This document shows, piece by piece, positions 61,278 to 64,000 of a stretch of 64,000 nt of DNA. Under the pieces are notes generated by a model. The model searched no databases. It had not been told where the DNA came from and saw only the letters and a list, made by a program, of their open reading frames with translations. The number at the start of each line of letters is the position of its first letter. Position 1 is the stretch's first letter. Origin of the DNA: Crocinitomicaceae bacterium (lineage in GTDB: Bacteria > Bacteroidota > Bacteroidia > Flavobacteriales_D > Crocinitomicaceae); assembly GCA_030830895.1 (NCBI GenBank), contig JAURMC010000005.1:91030-155029 (forward strand). The letters are read 5' to 3'. A program made the translations under genes and the position numbers.

Positions 61278-62240
61278 ATGGTCTCACTTGATGGAATCCT
61301 ACTAGAATTATTACAATCCAATGACTGTGTCGTTGTTCCTTCATTTGGTGGGTTTATTGTCAAGCAGAAAAGTGCTCGCATTGATCTCGAAAACGGAAAG
61401 GCATTTCCCCCATACAAGGAACTCGGTTTTAATATTCAATTGAAAGAACAAGATGGATTATTGGCTAATCGATTCGGGATATTAAACCATCTTGATTATA
61501 CAACAAGCGTTCGCCACATAGAAAATGAAGTGAGCCAATGGAATGAAACTATTGCATTAGGTAAACCGCTTAAAATTTCTAACATTGGCCAATTTTGGAA
61601 AGACCCCGAGGGGAACATACAATTCGAACAAGATCGTTCCTTTAACCTACTCATGAGCGCTTACGGACTCGAAGTAATTCGCTTCATTCCAAATACCTTA
61701 CAGCCTTTAGAGAAAATTCCCGCTGTTGTAAAGAACCCAAGCAACACTAAGGTTTGGAAATATGCTGCAGCAGCAGCTATTGCAATACCCATTGCCTTTT
61801 ATTCTTTTTGGATTCCTGTAAAGACACCTGCACTCGAATCAGGTATGTTCTCATACCAGGATTTCAATCCTTTTAAAACTCAAAAAAGGAGCGTATACCA
61901 AGAAGCATATGTTCGACTTCCTGAACTTAAGGAAGTACCTATCGAATCAACCTATATAGATGCTTTTGAGAACAATAAACGCCTGAAAGCAAAGCCAAAT
62001 GATCTCACATTATCTGTCATTGAACCTCATGTGATGTACTGCATTGCAGGCTGTTTTTCAAGTAAAGAAAATGCTCATCGGCTTGAACAAAAACTTACAG
62101 GTTTAGGATTTAAATGCTCAGTACTTCACGAAGGGTCACTGTACAAAGTATCCCTTGGACAAGGCTTTTCTATAGAATCTATGGATTTGATTATAAACAA
62201 AGCTAACTCATTACATATCCAAACTTGGATTTTAAAATAA
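61278..62240 (+). CDS. CCDC81-type HU-like domain plus TM plus C-terminal SPOR-domain protein
   Basis: LLELLQSNDCVVVPSFGGFIVKQKSARID; hydrophobic KYAAAAAIAIPIAFYSFWIPV; C-term MYCIAGCFSSKENAHRLEQKLTGLGFKCSVLHEGSLYKVSLG. Confidence 0.88.
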   Translation: MVSLDGILLELLQSNDCVVVPSFGGFIVKQKSARIDLENGKAFPPYKELGFNIQLKEQDGLLANRFGILNHLDYTTSVRHIENEVSQWNETIALGKPLKISNIGQFWKDPEGNIQFEQDRSFNLLMSAYGLEVIRFIPNTLQPLEKIPAVVKNPSNTKVWKYAAAAAIAIPIAFYSFWIPVKTPALESGMFSYQDFNPFKTQKRSVYQEAYVRLPELKEVPIESTYIDAFENNKRLKAKPNDLTLSVIEPHVMYCIAGCFSSKENAHRLEQKLTGLGFKCSVLHEGSLYKVSLGQGFSIESMDLIINKANSLHIQTWILK

Positions 62241-62245
62241 CTTAC

Positions 62246-63442
62246 ATGAAATCATTTAAATTTACTCCAATTCTTTTTTTAAGCTTCTTTGCATTTTCAC
62301 AAACTGTAACTAATATTGAAGGTAGTAATTACAAATTCACCAAAATTTACCACCTCGATGCAACACCCGTTCAAAGTCAAGGGAAAACAGGTACGTGTTG
62401 GAGTTTTTCAGGACTTTCTTTTTTTGAATCTGAATTAATTCGAAAAGGGAATAAAAATCCTGATCCCCTTTCTGAAATGTTTGTTGTAAGGAAATCTTAT
62501 GAAAATAAGGCGGATAAGTTTATTCGAATGGATGGGAAAATTAACTTCAGTGAAGGAGGGGCTTTCCATGATATCCCATGGGTAATAAAACATTATGGCA
62601 TAGTTCCTTACGACGTATATAATGGCCTCAATGGAACTGAATCCTATGACCACGCTGAGTTTTTTGGGGTATTAAATGGTTCTGTTCAAGGTTTATTAAC
62701 ATATATGGCTTCAAGTTCCAATGGAATCAGCGGAAATTGGAAGCCTGCCATAAGTGGAATATTAGATGCTTATTTAGGTAAAGACATTAGAGAATTTGAA
62801 TGGAAGGGTAAAAAATATACCCCACTAAGCTATGCCTCAAGTATCGGATTAAATATGGATGAATATGTTTCTTTAACTTCATTCACCAATCATGAGCTAT
62901 ATTCCAAATGCCAATTGGCGATTCAAGATAATTACAATTGGGGAGATTCCTACAACGTGGGGTTGGAAGATTTAATGACCACAGTAGAAAATGCATTATC
63001 ACTTGGTTACACAATAGCTTGGGGAGCCGATGTATCCGAGAAAGGATTTAGTTTTAAAAATGGAATTGCATTAGTTCCAGAAGATCCAAGTACCATTTCA
63101 ATATCGGGAAAAGATAACAGAAACTATAACGATGCTGGCGCAGACCGTAGTTCCAATGCTTTTTTCAATCCGACAAAAGAAATATCAGTTACCTCAGAAT
63201 TACGTCAAAAAGGTTATGACAATAAAACAACTACAGATGATCATGGTATGCACATAGTTGGGTTATACAAAGATCAAAACGGCGCCAAATACCTATTGGT
63301 AAAGAATTCTTGGGGAACGGGAAATTATCCCAAAGGATATTTATATGTATCGGAGCAATATTTCCGGTTAAAAACGATTAATATTTATCTGCACAAAGGG
63401 GGAATAAATGTTGATCTGAAAAAGAAAATTAATTTAAATTAA
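62246..63442 (+). CDS. C1 family (bleomycin hydrolase/PepC-like) cysteine peptidase, secreted
   Basis: Cys site QSQGKTGTCWSFSGLSFFESEL; His/Asn DDHGMHIVGLYKDQNGAKYLLVKNSWG; signal peptide. Confidence 0.93.
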   Translation: MKSFKFTPILFLSFFAFSQTVTNIEGSNYKFTKIYHLDATPVQSQGKTGTCWSFSGLSFFESELIRKGNKNPDPLSEMFVVRKSYENKADKFIRMDGKINFSEGGAFHDIPWVIKHYGIVPYDVYNGLNGTESYDHAEFFGVLNGSVQGLLTYMASSSNGISGNWKPAISGILDAYLGKDIREFEWKGKKYTPLSYASSIGLNMDEYVSLTSFTNHELYSKCQLAIQDNYNWGDSYNVGLEDLMTTVENALSLGYTIAWGADVSEKGFSFKNGIALVPEDPSTISISGKDNRNYNDAGADRSSNAFFNPTKEISVTSELRQKGYDNKTTTDDHGMHIVGLYKDQNGAKYLLVKNSWGTGNYPKGYLYVSEQYFRLKTINIYLHKGGINVDLKKKINLN

Positions 63443-63860
63443 TTAAAGCATCCTTCAGTTAATTCAATACATGATTGAGTTATAGACCGCTACTAATAAA
63501 CAGCTATTATGCTATGTGGTTATTAGCAATAGAAAAAAATCCGAGTATTAAGTTACTCATATATACAGTTTATAAAAAAGACAGGTACTTTAGATTATTG
63601 TATGAATTTCATTCAAATCTATAATAATGAACCTACTAATTATGATAAAACCGGATATATAACAACGTTTTGTTTATCTGAATTTGGTCGTTACTTCTTA
63701 TCAATTTATCTATCAAGGAACAGCCTGTTTTTGCCCTAGTTAGATTGTTGATTTTTATTTTAATCCGTTTCAAATCTATCAACAGCTGTATTTTTTTATA
63801 CACTAGGCAGTGCACTTACTTGCTTTAAAATAACTAAATACGATTTAACAAAATTGAAAC

Positions 63861-63895
63861 AAAAAACCCCGACGATTCTTGCGAATGTCGGGGTT
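63861..63895 (-). terminator. intrinsic terminator downstream of 5S rRNA
   Basis: Minus strand AACCCCGAC-ATTC-GCAA-GAAT-C-GTCGGGGTT followed by TTTT; GNRA tetraloop and one bulged C. Confidence 0.92.
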
Positions 63896-63901
63896 ATAAA
63901 A

Positions 63902-64000
<99 letters not shown>

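Overview
The window is a Bacteroidota-type chromosomal segment, AT-rich, with many type IX secretion (T9SS) cargo proteins. Housekeeping genes: odhB(partial)-sucA, DUF423, Mrp/NifU-like Fe-S factors, aldehyde dehydrogenase, S9 peptidase, hutU, RsmI-like methylase, low-MW phosphatase, glycosyltransferase, ruvC, rnhA, split metH, dgkA, dprA, kdsB, HU/SPOR protein and a C1 peptidase. The accessory content is mostly cell-surface: a 2463-aa Ig-like array plus RCC1 propeller protein; a tandem pair of SprB-repeat adhesins followed by PorP/SprF and OmpA proteins; a PKD-array and a glycine-rich gliding-CTD protein; a CotH-like protein; two tandem TonB-dependent receptors, one with a G8 homopolymer; and an MbnP/MbnH-like copper-protein/diheme-enzyme pair in which MbnP appears to carry a T9SS tail. 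A canonical SAM-I riboswitch aptamer precedes the split metH on the minus strand. The right edge holds the 3' part of a 5S rRNA gene (minus strand) and a strong terminator hairpin. I saw no CRISPR array, transposase, prophage or tRNA. All family assignments are by eye from the translated ORFs; no database search was run.
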